Positions 1 to 7,142 of a stretch of DNA of 64,000 nt are shown piece after piece. Source of the stretch: a virus. The translations under genes were made by a program, and so were the position numbers. Under the pieces are notes generated by a model. It worked only from the letters and a program-made list of their open reading frames with translations. It was not told the origin of the DNA and did no database searches. Within the stretch, counting starts at the first letter, position 1; every line of letters begins with the position of its first letter. The stretch spans positions 1 through 64,000 of IMG/VR virus record IMGVR_UViG_3300036715_000875. The stretch is one strand, 5' to 3'.

Positions 1-95
1 TTTAGTCTTTTCAGACACTCATCTTGTTTTCGTAGAGATATTATGACACAAGTATGTGAATCATTACTTTAAAGATTGATGGTAACAAGTGAGTC

Positions 96-203
96 TTATA
101 TTACTCTAAGAGTATATTCATGTATGGCTCTCAGGGTATCTTGGGATAGGGCAAAAATAGTACTCTGGAGCTTTTTTGTTAGCGGTACTCCCCGTGAATC
201 CAT
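96..203 (-). CDS. Possible small ORF downstream of the first gene
   Basis: A 35-codon frame (ATG at 201-203) encodes a plausible soluble peptide ending TLRVI. The frame stays open upstream to about 253, where the added residues (PDDIALVILQATVS) also look protein-like. No canonical start with a ribosome binding site is visible: the ATG has no Shine-Dalgarno sequence, and the upstream part would need an unusual start. It may be a decayed gene, the remnant of a longer protein, or chance. Function unknown. Confidence 0.2.
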   Translation of the reverse strand: MDSRGVPLTKKLQSTIFALSQDTLRAIHEYTLRVI

Positions 204-238
204 GGAGACAGTAGCTTGTAGAATGACTAAGGCAATGT

Positions 239-258
239 CATCTGGCTATTGCCAGATG
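239..258 (-). other. Perfect 8-bp hairpin after the first gene
   Basis: CATCTGGC, a TATT loop and GCCAGATG form a perfect 8-bp stem about 10 bases downstream of the stop codon of the gene at 269-514. No T-run follows on the minus strand, so it is not a canonical intrinsic terminator. It could protect the 3' end of the message. Confidence 0.35.
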
Positions 259-268
259 GGATATGGGA

Positions 269-514
269 TTACTCCCAGCCTTGGAAGATGCCAATGACAT
301 AGCCAGTGTCTGAGCATCTTTGAGTGAGTAAGTCATTATTCTCATAATACTTGAGGTCTAATAACATATCACCATTAGCATCATACCAATAATTATATAC
401 AAACTTACATACTATATCATCAGTTGTAAATTGTACAACACCATTATTTGATAAACATTCTTGTGAGGATATATAAATCAACGCTGTTCTATAGGCTTCT
501 TTATTCTTTTCCAT
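269..514 (-). CDS. Hypothetical small early protein
   Basis: The product has 81 residues, is soluble and acidic, and contains no motif I recognise. The start is well supported, with AAGGAG about seven bases upstream of the ATG. It is the last clearly supported gene of the leftward run of small genes. A stable hairpin (545-562) lies between it and its upstream neighbour. Its position suggests an early phage gene; no function is claimed. Confidence 0.7.
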   Translation of the reverse strand: MEKNKEAYRTALIYISSQECLSNNGVVQFTTDDIVCKFVYNYWYDANGDMLLDLKYYENNDLLTQRCSDTGYVIGIFQGWE

Positions 515-544
515 ATTGATCTCCTTCGGTGTCTAGCACCATCA

Positions 545-562
545 TACCATCCGAAGATGGTA
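545..562 (-). other. Intercistronic hairpin with CUUCGG tetraloop
   Basis: On the minus-strand transcript a perfect 7-bp stem (TACCATC/GATGGTA) closes a UUCG loop with the favoured C-G closing pair. It lies between two early genes. CUUCGG hairpins are known between genes in T4 messages. No T-run follows, so it is more likely an RNA stability or processing element than a terminator. Confidence 0.45.
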
Positions 563-570
563 CTGTGATA

Positions 571-825
571 TTAGTCTTCAAAGACGAATTTACTTAGTAG
601 GCCCTCACGAGCTATTAAAAACTTAAGAGCCTCTTCATTCACATTATACTTTTTGCATAAAAAGGGTAGTAGGTCATACCAAAGAAAGATTGAATCACAG
701 ATAGGTTCCATGTTCATATCTAACTCTATATGGTTAGGCCAGAGTGTATTATCTTTTATAGATATACCCTCAAAACATTCTATTGTCATTAGTCCTGGAA
801 AGACTACTATTATTGGCTGGTTCAT
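571..825 (-). CDS. Hypothetical small early protein
   Basis: The product has 84 residues with a hydrophobic N-terminal stretch (IIVVFPGLM) too short and broken for a certain membrane helix, and an acidic C terminus. The ATG is preceded by AAGGAGA at good spacing. The start overlaps the stop of the upstream gene by four bases, which indicates translational coupling. Family not recognised. Confidence 0.7.
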   Translation of the reverse strand: MNQPIIVVFPGLMTIECFEGISIKDNTLWPNHIELDMNMEPICDSIFLWYDLLPFLCKKYNVNEEALKFLIAREGLLSKFVFED

Positions 826-1073
826 CGTCTGTCTCCTTGTTCAAAGTTATCGTTAAGAGTTTCCATAACATAGTTATGAAAGTTTCTAAGATCGGCTATA
901 TCACCAGCTTCAGGCTGGAACTTATAATGTAATATACAGTTAAGCCAACCCTGTTGAGAGTTGGCTCCTTCTAACTCAGGACCGTCCCAGAGCTCAAGCT
1001 CTAGTAACTGCTCTAAGTCTTCTCTTATCTTAACCAGTATATTCTCTGTCTCTAGTGTGATTTGTGATAACAT
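822..1073 (-). CDS. Hypothetical acidic early protein
   Basis: The product has 83 residues, is strongly acidic in its first half (many Glu and Leu, probably helical) and ends in DRR. An AAGGAT ribosome binding site precedes the ATG, itself embedded in the end of the small membrane-peptide gene at 1074-1178. The 3' end overlaps the next gene. No known family recognised. Confidence 0.7.
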   Translation of the reverse strand: MLSQITLETENILVKIREDLEQLLELELWDGPELEGANSQQGWLNCILHYKFQPEAGDIADLRNFHNYVMETLNDNFEQGDRR

Positions 1074-1178
1074 TTAATATCCTTTACATTGATTAGCTAC
1101 TGATGCCCAGTAGCCAATGATATACATAGCATTACCTGCCAACACAATAATTATACCATAGATGATTTTCTTTTTCAC
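1074..1178 (-). CDS. 34-residue single-helix membrane peptide
   Basis: A GTG-started frame encodes VKKK, then a hydrophobic stretch (residues 5 to about 28: IIYGIIIVLAGNAMYIIGYW), then a polar tail ending CKGY. The basic N terminus followed by one membrane helix fits a small inner-membrane protein with the N terminus inside. AAAGGGG lies upstream of the GTG. The stop codon directly abuts the next start. The role is unknown; such peptides in early phage operons often act on host membrane functions, but nothing here shows that. Confidence 0.55.
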   Translation of the reverse strand: MKKKIIYGIIIVLAGNAMYIIGYWASVANQCKGY

Positions 1179-1179
1179 T

Positions 1180-1962
1180 TCAACCCCTTTTGTTTAGCCA
1201 TATATTAGCTCTCATATTATCTAGCCAAGTTCTTATAACCCATTTAGTAAAGCTCTCACCAAGATGATGTTCCTCACAAAATTCTTGAATAGAACTCCAT
1301 GACATACTACTCGAGTGAGCTTCCCATAACTTCTTGAATCCCTTTCTAATTATGAATGCGTTATCTTCTGTTACAATAAGATTAGGGATAATACTTGTAT
1401 ACTCCTTTATCTCAGAGTAATAGCTAAGATGAATAGGCGTCTTATTAAGCACAGCTACTAATGCAGACTCATCAGCTAGTAGATTTATATCCAAAGAATA
1501 TGTCTCTATCTCACCAAGGGATATATCAAGCTGGCCATAAAGATAAGACATACCTAAGTCTTCAACTAAAGGCTCTAGATCTTCTATCTCTAACAGTATA
1601 TACTCAGAAATTATATCCATATATTTAGCATCGTCGCTAAAATACCTACCGGCATTACCGCCACAGCTTTGACCAACACGTTTTTGTATTCTAAAACAAG
1701 TATCATTCATAGAGTCTTCAGCTATAGCTGGAACAATAATAGTCTCTCTTATCCATCTAACCATATCTTCTATAGTCTGAGACTCATGACTATTATGCTC
1801 AAAGACAAATTTATATATGTCATTAGAAAGCTTAATAAAGTATACCTCATCAAAACCCTGTACATCATACATATTTACATACCATGCTCCATAACACTCT
1901 TCAGGTGTTAAATTCTCAGTCTCTAATATATCCACAAACTCATCGTGTGTTGTAACTCTCAT
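1180..1962 (-). CDS. Hypothetical 260-residue early protein
   Basis: This is the longest gene of the left early region. The start is set at the ATG at 1960-1962, eight bases from a strong GGAGG (1971-1975). An upstream TTG in frame overlaps that ribosome binding site and is unlikely to be used. The sequence is acidic and mostly helical, with a patch of Trp and Cys residues. No domain is recognised. The leader upstream (1971-2005) is nearly identical to the leader of the gene at 3832-4077, so the two genes are probably controlled alike. Confidence 0.75.
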   Translation of the reverse strand: MRVTTHDEFVDILETENLTPEECYGAWYVNMYDVQGFDEVYFIKLSNDIYKFVFEHNSHESQTIEDMVRWIRETIIVPAIAEDSMNDTCFRIQKRVGQSCGGNAGRYFSDDAKYMDIISEYILLEIEDLEPLVEDLGMSYLYGQLDISLGEIETYSLDINLLADESALVAVLNKTPIHLSYYSEIKEYTSIIPNLIVTEDNAFIIRKGFKKLWEAHSSSMSWSSIQEFCEEHHLGESFTKWVIRTWLDNMRANIWLNKRG

Positions 1963-1970
1963 AATAATAA

Positions 1971-2005
1971 CCTCCAAGTTCTTTCAGGCAACATCCAGTA
2001 TTGTT
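1971..2005 (-). repeat. Duplicated 35-bp gene leader, copy 1
   Basis: The 35 bases ending in the GGAGG of the gene at 1180-1962 match 31 of 35 positions in the leader at 4086-4120. The downstream genes are unrelated, so the leader itself was duplicated or conserved. It may hold a translation-control or RNA-stability signal. Confidence 0.6.
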
Positions 2006-2008
2006 AAT

Positions 2009-2299
2009 TTACTTGCTATTACGGATAGCTTCTTTAACATAGGCAATAGCTAACTTACTATTACCGCCAATATTCCAGTCTTTATACCCAAAGTCTGTTT
2101 CGTCTACTTTCCAGTCATAGATACATACTGGAGTAGTATCATTGAATAAGATAACCCATTCACAGGTTGTCTTATCTCCTTCTACATTAGGCCCATATGT
2201 AGGTTTCCCAAAAGCTTTCTTAAGCTCAGCATAAGTAGTTCCAACATAGCCTTGTAAACATGTACCATCTTCGTGATACTCGGGTCTTGTAAATGTCAT
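2009..2299 (-). CDS. Hypothetical early protein
   Basis: The product has 96 residues, starting MTFTRPEYHEDGTCLQGYVG, and is rich in Tyr, Trp and Gly with a compact globular look. TGGAGA precedes the ATG, and the start overlaps the upstream stop in an ATGA arrangement. The first half (GYVGTTYAELKKAFGKPTYG) resembles short phage proteins with an 'AFGKP' motif, but I cannot name a characterised family. Confidence 0.7.
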   Translation of the reverse strand: MTFTRPEYHEDGTCLQGYVGTTYAELKKAFGKPTYGPNVEGDKTTCEWVILFNDTTPVCIYDWKVDETDFGYKDWNIGGNSKLAIAYVKEAIRNSK

Positions 2300-2661
2300 T
2301 AGAAATTTCTCCAGTCTGTATTAATTAGATCAGCCATAATTCTAATAAAGCCGTCAATCTCACTATCATGAAAGCCAATTAGCTTCATAACACCTATCTT
2401 TATATCAAGTACTTCTGGATAGAATCTATTAAAGTGCCATATCTCTATATAGTTATCTGCAGACCATGCTTGGTCATACTCCTCCTCAGTTAAGTTATCA
2501 CCTAATGGATTAACTAACTTACCATTATCTAACACAACAAGCTGAGCTATCTCTTCATTAAGAAGGATAGTTATATTAGATACACAAGCTGTTAAAGCAT
2601 AGACAATACAGCCACCACCGGTGTTCTCTCTAGTTATTTTAAACTCTAATGATTCTAGCAT
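2299..2661 (-). CDS. Hypothetical early protein
   Basis: The product has 120 residues. The start is taken at the ATG at 2659-2661, one base after the stop of the upstream gene and downstream of GGAGAG. A longer frame upstream would overlap the neighbour by 57 bases and has no ribosome binding site. The protein is acidic and has a glycine run (ENTGGGC) near residue 15. Function unknown. Confidence 0.7.
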   Translation of the reverse strand: MLESLEFKITRENTGGGCIVYALTACVSNITILLNEEIAQLVVLDNGKLVNPLGDNLTEEEYDQAWSADNYIEIWHFNRFYPEVLDIKIGVMKLIGFHDSEIDGFIRIMADLINTDWRNF

Positions 2662-2662
2662 C

Positions 2663-2902
2663 TTATCTCTCCAAGCAATGTTTATTGAATTCAATTGTAG
2701 CATCTTCATAGTTGCCACATTGTAGATATGTACCCATATAGGTACTACAGCCTTTCATTGGGTCTACAGTATAAGACCATATAACATACTTTTGTTCCCA
2801 GTAGCATAACACCTTAGAACCGGTGATCGCTACAACATTCTTACCTTCTTTATTAAGCAGCCGTACAGCTGCTGCCAATGGGCTAAATCCTACTGTTGCC
2901 AT
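2663..2902 (-). CDS. Hypothetical early protein
   Basis: The product has 79 residues, starts MATVGFSPLAAAVRLL and is cysteine-containing. AAGGAG lies eight bases before the ATG, and the start overlaps the upstream stop (TAATG). The middle (KNVVAITGSKVLCYWEQKYV) alternates hydrophobic and polar residues as in a small beta-rich domain. Family not recognised. Confidence 0.7.
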   Translation of the reverse strand: MATVGFSPLAAAVRLLNKEGKNVVAITGSKVLCYWEQKYVIWSYTVDPMKGCSTYMGTYLQCGNYEDATIEFNKHCLER

Positions 2903-3351
2903 TATCTTACTCCTTGGTATCTTAGTTCACTATCACGCTCAGTCTCTTGTTCAGTGATATAAAGCGTGTAGTCTTTATTATTCATTAATAGGTTATAACG
3001 ATCATCTAATCCACAGTTAATGAATGAGCCGTATGCAGCTAAGCTGCTAATAGAATGTCTAAACCATATCTTAATATTAGTGGCTTCTACTACTATATGA
3101 TCTACACCTCTAATACTATTTAACCACTCATATTCATCTGCACCCCAGAAGAAAGGGTTAAATAGCTCACCTTCCCATGAGGCTAAGGCCATATCTAGAA
3201 TATCGTGTAGATCAGCTGGATAGTCTAAGTCAGCTGTCTGAAAGTTAAACACACGGTCGATATCAACAGAGTCTGATATAATCAGATACTCTGAACTGTT
3301 CTCTGTGATCTGAAACTCTTGGTTTCTGTAGTTGTATTTGAATGATAACAT
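2902..3351 (-). CDS. Hypothetical early protein
   Basis: The product has 149 residues. The start is placed at the ATG at 3349-3351 because TTGGAGG (3358-3362 on the plus strand reads CCTCC) sits at ideal spacing. The frame is open 30 codons further, but that part overlaps the neighbouring gene. The sequence is acidic and aromatic, with a possible beta-sheet core. No known family. Confidence 0.7.
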   Translation of the reverse strand: MLSFKYNYRNQEFQITENSSEYLIISDSVDIDRVFNFQTADLDYPADLHDILDMALASWEGELFNPFFWGADEYEWLNSIRGVDHIVVEATNIKIWFRHSISSLAAYGSFINCGLDDRYNLLMNNKDYTLYITEQETERDSELRYQGVR

Positions 3352-3404
3352 GTTATGCCTCCAAGCATATAAATTTGAGTCCCTAAGGACTCTATAGAGC
3401 AGGC

Positions 3405-3830
3405 CTAAGCCTGATCTAAGAGTTCTTTGAGTATAGTACACTCTTCTTCTATCTGAGCTCTATTGCCCACTTCTGAGTCTGGTAGTATAACCGGTTGTAT
3501 AAAGCCATATTCATAGGGCTTATTACAATACTCTCGCACTGAATTCATTCCTATGTTAGTCTTTATACCATGCTTAGCACATATACCATGGACTAGTCTA
3601 AGATAAAAGCTCATACTAAAGTCTTTTAACTCTTTAGCCTGTATGATTGGAAAGTATATACCTTCTTGTAATCTAGGCTTCTTGACCATAAGCTTAATCA
3701 TACCTAGGTCCTCATACTTAGCTATAATAGCTAAGTCCTCAGGTGGAATAACTAAGCCTCCTGATCTATGTCTTGCTCCTATGTGGTCAGCAACAGCTAA
3801 TGCTGCTACCACTCTCTCATTTAGTCCCAT
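3405..3830 (-). CDS. Hypothetical early protein
   Basis: The product has 141 residues, mixed alpha/beta, with GGAGGTG before the ATG. It contains two cysteine-histidine positions (HGICAKHG around residue 88) that could bind metal, but no full zinc motif. The neighbouring gene at 3832-4077 ends just upstream, so the two are probably co-transcribed. Family not recognised. Confidence 0.7.
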   Translation of the reverse strand: MGLNERVVAALAVADHIGARHRSGGLVIPPEDLAIIAKYEDLGMIKLMVKKPRLQEGIYFPIIQAKELKDFSMSFYLRLVHGICAKHGIKTNIGMNSVREYCNKPYEYGFIQPVILPDSEVGNRAQIEEECTILKELLDQA

Positions 3831-3831
3831 A

Positions 3832-4077
3832 TTACACCTCCAGTAAGTAATTAGCTAATGCTTGTTTAAGGTCGCTATTATAAGCAGCCTTCTTAAGATG
3901 AGTTAGCGGTAATGTGCTATCAATCATGGTTATCAACTCCATGATCTCTTTATTATGCTTAAACTCAGCCTCTTTAGCTACATTAATAGCTACTTCCTTG
4001 ACTTCTTGAGTCGATAGTTCATTATGAGCTGATACATCAGCAACTAAAGCGATAAATAGTAGGGTTGACTGTAACAT
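3832..4077 (-). CDS. Hypothetical small helical protein
   Basis: The product has 81 residues. The ATG at 4075-4077 follows GGAGGT; an in-frame upstream TTG overlaps that site. The first 18 residues (MLQSTLLFIALVADVSAH) are hydrophobic and could be a signal peptide or a membrane anchor, although no positive residue precedes them. The rest is helical and charged. The leader (4086-4120) is shared with the gene at 1180-1962. Confidence 0.65.
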   Translation of the reverse strand: MLQSTLLFIALVADVSAHNELSTQEVKEVAINVAKEAEFKHNKEIMELITMIDSTLPLTHLKKAAYNSDLKQALANYLLEV

Positions 4078-4085
4078 TGTAGTGA

Positions 4086-4120
4086 CCTCCAAGTTCTTTC
4101 AAGTAACATCTCGTATTGTT
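4086..4120 (-). repeat. Duplicated 35-bp gene leader, copy 2
   Basis: This copy matches the leader at 1971-2005 in 31 of 35 positions and likewise ends in the GGAGG of the gene it precedes. Upstream of this copy lies an AT-rich stretch with TATAAT on the minus strand. Confidence 0.6.
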
Positions 4121-4138
4121 GAATAATATAACACATAT

Positions 4139-4144
4139 ATTATA
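4139..4144 (-). promoter_or_regulatory. Candidate -10 box for the 3832-4077 gene
   Basis: TATAAT on the minus strand stands about 19 bases upstream of the duplicated leader and about 60 bases from the start codon. The ACTT element found before replication genes is absent here, and no clear -35 box is seen, so the call rests on the hexamer and its position alone. Confidence 0.3.
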
Positions 4145-4174
4145 CTATGTTATTATTACCAAGTGCCTTATATC

Positions 4175-4294
4175 TTATCGTGTGAGCCTTATATAGAGAC
4201 TACATGTATGTAGTTTATTAAGCATTTCGCCTATTGTATAGCTCTTATATTCACTAATCTTCTTAATGAATCTATATTGTTGTATATCATTCAT
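4175..4294 (-). CDS. 39-residue basic protein, HTH-like
   Basis: The frame starts with ATG at 4292-4294, overlapping the stop of the upstream gene (ATGA), so translation is probably coupled. The product MNDIQQYRFIKKISEYKSYT continues into GEMLNKLHTCSLYIRLTR. It is basic, and its second half has the spacing of a short helix-turn-helix. It is similar in size and charge to its neighbour at 4291-4440. Function unknown. Confidence 0.45.
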   Translation of the reverse strand: MNDIQQYRFIKKISEYKSYTIGEMLNKLHTCSLYIRLTR

Positions 4295-4440
4295 ACCTTT
4301 ACCTCAAATGTTCGCATTGCTTTATAGTTAGACCCTGTATAGCTAGCTATATTGATACGTCTAGCCATCTCACCACTACTGATAAGAGGACAAGCCTTTA
4401 ATATGATCTTCATTAGTTTCTTTTGATCTTTAAGCAACAT
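4291..4440 (-). CDS. 49-residue winged-helix-like protein
   Basis: The start ATG (4438-4440) is preceded by AAGGAG at good spacing. The product begins MLLKDQKKLMKIILKACPLI and continues SSGEMARRINIASYTGSNYK. The pattern (two helices, then SSGEMARRI, then a short polar turn) resembles the recognition part of a winged helix, so it may bind DNA. It overlaps the genes on both sides, as in a compact operon. Confidence 0.55.
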   Translation of the reverse strand: MLLKDQKKLMKIILKACPLISSGEMARRINIASYTGSNYKAMRTFEVKV

Positions 4441-4594
4441 TTATAACTCCTTCGTTATTATAAGTGACAATTACGCCATCTTCTATACACTCTTTGACTA
4501 TTTCTAGCAACATTAATCTCTTTTCCTCTAAACTAATATCGTTTAGTATCTCTTTTATGTCATTTATTATGACAAGCTCAGTTCTTTCGTACAT
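4430..4594 (-). CDS. 54-residue acidic protein, first gene of leftward operon
   Basis: ACTTGGAGGT lies before the ATG at 4592-4594. The product is acidic and helical (MYERTELVIINDIKEILNDI at the N terminus) and ends GVINVA. It is the first gene leftward from the divergent region. The stop overlaps the start of the next gene by 11 bases. No family recognised; size and place fit an early regulatory or host-interaction protein. Confidence 0.55.
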   Translation of the reverse strand: MYERTELVIINDIKEILNDISLEEKRLMLLEIVKECIEDGVIVTYNNEGVINVA

Positions 4595-5074
4595 TTTGTG
4601 ACCTCCAAGTCAGTTGTTTTATTAGAGTCGGATACGGGCGGTATGTCTTTTCTGCATGCGCACGCACCACACACTCTATAGCCCCGCTACGCACCCGGGA
4701 ATTTTTTCCAAAATGGAAGTGGAATTAAGGCCCAATTATTACTATTTTCTGCTCAAATAACTAATACGAACTTATATTTTAACTAAATTCACATTAAATC
4801 TAGCTTAAAGTATATATTTTTCTGGCCCATACGAAAAACTATGCACGGTAGCGTGCTCTGAAAATATTTTTAAAATTTTTTCAGAATATTTTAATACGAA
4901 ATTAACTTAATATGTGTGTTTTCAAATCTGAATCATTTTTTGATTGTTTAAACGTAATTTAATTAAAGTCGATGGCATTCACAACTTATAACAAGTAATT
5001 TGGGGTTATCACTGACACCACACGCTGTAGAACACACAGTTCCTCGGGACAAATTTGTGACTTAAGGCAGGGCC
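4595..5074. other. Gene-free divergent region beside terminase genes
   Basis: These 480 bases separate leftward early genes from rightward structural genes. They hold no credible gene. The first 100 bases and the last 70 are richer in G and C than the rest of the window and share a related 16-base stretch (4665-4680 and 5016-5031, 13 of 16 identical). The middle is very AT-rich and carries three ATACGAA repeats 65 bases apart. A short hairpin (GCACG-GTAG-CGTGC) lies near 4845. Position directly before the small terminase gene suggests a packaging site (cos or pac), and the AT-rich centre could also serve as an origin. Promoters for both directions must lie here or be read from further off; I cannot fix them. 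Confidence 0.5.
4764..4900 (+). repeat. Three ATACGAA repeats at exact 65-bp spacing
   Basis: ATACGAA occurs at 4764-4770, 4829-4835 and 4894-4900, so both intervals are exactly 65 bases, close to six helical turns. The outer two copies extend to TAATACGAA followed by an AT-rich stretch. Regular spacing on one DNA face fits binding sites for an oligomeric protein such as small terminase or a replication initiator. Confidence 0.5.
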
Positions 5075-5497
5075 ATGTCTGAAAAGATCATCAGCGCTAA
5101 TATCATCAGAGCTTTACAGAAGCTGAAAAAGGACCCAGGAATGGCGTCCATGCTAGTAGACCCTGATTACATGGAAGAATTCAACCAACTATTTGACGTC
5201 TCCGAGACGAAGAGCCTGGATGAGTTCTCTCTAAAAACAGAATTCGTAGAGACTTATAAGATATTAAAAACAATGTTGCAGGAACTTGCGCTATCTAGCG
5301 AAAAAACAACTGACGACTTGAAAATTCTAAACTCTGCACAGAAGTTTTTAGAGTTCATTCTCAAGAATGAAGCTACGTTAAATGGCATTGACAGTGTCAA
5401 AAACTTTAAGGAAGCGGTATTTACCATCTTAGATGAGGCATCGCCAGAATTAAGAGACACCGTCATCACCAAATTGAACGAATTGGTAGAGGCATAA
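5075..5497 (+). CDS. Putative small terminase subunit
   Basis: The product has 140 residues, all-helical by pattern, directly upstream of the large terminase gene and directly downstream of a repeat-bearing non-coding region. By position and size it should recognise the packaging site and hand DNA to the large subunit. No helix-turn-helix is obvious. The N-terminal half contains ALQKLKKDPGMASMLVDPDY, and the C-terminal half could be the oligomerisation part. The ribosome binding site (AAGG) is modest. The assignment rests on synteny. Confidence 0.55.
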   Translation: MSEKIISANIIRALQKLKKDPGMASMLVDPDYMEEFNQLFDVSETKSLDEFSLKTEFVETYKILKTMLQELALSSEKTTDDLKILNSAQKFLEFILKNEATLNGIDSVKNFKEAVFTILDEASPELRDTVITKLNELVEA

Positions 5498-5499
5498 CA

Positions 5500-7134
5500 G
5501 TGGCTAGAGGTAATACTAAAACCACAGCTGTACTCAACAATTTTGTCAGTGAAGTTAATGCTAGATATGGCCGCGGTGACCTGAGCCTTAGTTCATCAGA
5601 TTGGGTAGTTAAATATACCAAACTGAAGGGTGTACATTACTCATTTCTAGACCATGAGTTCCAAAAGGCCATCATTGATGACCCTAACCCTCAAGTAATT
5701 GTGAAGAAGTGCGCACAAGTAGGTTTGTCGGAAGTAATGGTCCGACAAATCGTCTCTTTCCTTGCTCGTAATCAAGGTCTTACCGCTATTATAACTCAGC
5801 CAACACGGAAGAACGCACTAGACTTCTCCACCACCCGTATCGACGATATTCTTAAAGAATCACCACTACTCCACGCAATGCTAGATAGTCAAGTCGACTC
5901 TAAAGAGCTAAAGAAGCTGGGAAAATCATATATGTATATTAAAGGGACAATAGGAGCTAAATCAGCGATTTCCGTTCCGGCAGATATGCTAATTCATGAT
6001 GAGCTAGACTTCTCTGATCTTGATATTATCAATAAGTATTCGTCACGTGTCCAACACTCCAAGTATAAGATCTTCAAAAAGTTCTCTACGCCAACTATCC
6101 CTAACTTTGGGATAAGTAAAGAGTTTGATGTATCAGATCAAAAACATTATATGATGAAGTGTAAGCACTGTGGCCACTGGGGTATACCGTCATTCTTTAA
6201 TGATGTTGTTGTGGATAATCCGGCCTTCGCTGATAAGCCTCTTGAGTTAATTACTCACGACGACTTGGCGTATATACAGCCTAGTCAAGTGCACACGCTA
6301 TGTCCAAACTGTCGTAGACCGGTCACTTACCATGACTATACTAAGATGGAATGGGTAGCTACGTATCCAGGCCGAGCAATCTCAGGCTATCAGGTCTCGC
6401 CATTTAACACGCCATTCCAAGACCCTTATAGCTTGATCAAGATGATGAATACATATACGCGCTATGCTGACTTTGTTAACTTCTCTCTTGGTATGGACTA
6501 TGTTGATGCCTCGGCTATATTTGATACATCAAGGTTTCAACAAGCTGCCCTTGGTATTGCTCATAGCTATGGCCTCTTTATGGGTATTGACTTTGGTAAG
6601 AAGTGCTGGATAGTCATTGGCCAAAAGAACCTTAGAGGAGAAACACTCATCTATAAAGCTGAGAGTGTCTCTGAGGAACAAATTATATCTAAGGTAGTAG
6701 AATATACACGTGCATATCACATTGCAGGGCTTTGTGTGGATGCCTTGCCACAGACCAAGCTATCACGAGAAGTGTGTGAAGCTGCTGATTGTCCAGCCTA
6801 TACAGTGTACTATTCTGACATACAGAAGGACCTATATAACATTAAAGCTAATGAGATTGATGTAACTGTGAATAGAACTCAGCTCTTTGATACGATACTG
6901 GGAATACCAAAGCTAGTTGTTGACGATAAGATTGACGATAAGCAATACCTAAATCACCTTCAAGGGATGGTTAAACAACGTGATCTAGAAGATGAACATA
7001 AGTATAGATACGTTAAGGTTAAGGATGACCACTTACTCCACGCAACAGGTTATATGGCCCTTGCAGAGACTATATTTGGAAACTCTTCTAAGAAGTTTGC
7101 AATGCCTACTATTGATACAACTATATTCCAATAA
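5500..7134 (+). CDS. terL: Terminase large subunit
   Basis: This is the ATPase-nuclease that drives DNA into the prohead. The 544 residues match the family in size. The N-terminal ATPase has a lambda gpA-like Walker A (VKKCAQVGLSEVMVRQ, about residue 68) and Walker B (ADMLIHDELDFSD). A central zinc-ribbon pair (CKHCG, then CPNCRR about 60 residues on) is typical of GpA-like terminases. The C-terminal nuclease begins at LFMGIDFGKKCW. The start is GTG at 5500, two bases after the previous stop, so translation is probably coupled. Nine bases separate its stop from the portal gene. Confidence 0.93.
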   Translation: MARGNTKTTAVLNNFVSEVNARYGRGDLSLSSSDWVVKYTKLKGVHYSFLDHEFQKAIIDDPNPQVIVKKCAQVGLSEVMVRQIVSFLARNQGLTAIITQPTRKNALDFSTTRIDDILKESPLLHAMLDSQVDSKELKKLGKSYMYIKGTIGAKSAISVPADMLIHDELDFSDLDIINKYSSRVQHSKYKIFKKFSTPTIPNFGISKEFDVSDQKHYMMKCKHCGHWGIPSFFNDVVVDNPAFADKPLELITHDDLAYIQPSQVHTLCPNCRRPVTYHDYTKMEWVATYPGRAISGYQVSPFNTPFQDPYSLIKMMNTYTRYADFVNFSLGMDYVDASAIFDTSRFQQAALGIAHSYGLFMGIDFGKKCWIVIGQKNLRGETLIYKAESVSEEQIISKVVEYTRAYHIAGLCVDALPQTKLSREVCEAADCPAYTVYYSDIQKDLYNIKANEIDVTVNRTQLFDTILGIPKLVVDDKIDDKQYLNHLQGMVKQRDLEDEHKYRYVKVKDDHLLHATGYMALAETIFGNSSKKFAMPTIDTTIFQ

Positions 7135-7142
7135 GGATAATC

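Noticed and set aside
76-297. 73-codon plus-strand frame at the left edge
   Set aside because: All supported genes nearby are on the minus strand, there is no ribosome binding site, and it overlaps the end of the gene at 269-514.
4595-4760. Divergent promoters for the early and late operons
   Set aside because: No TATAAT on the relevant strands near the start codons and no good -35/-10 pair; only partial matches, so no promoter was listed.
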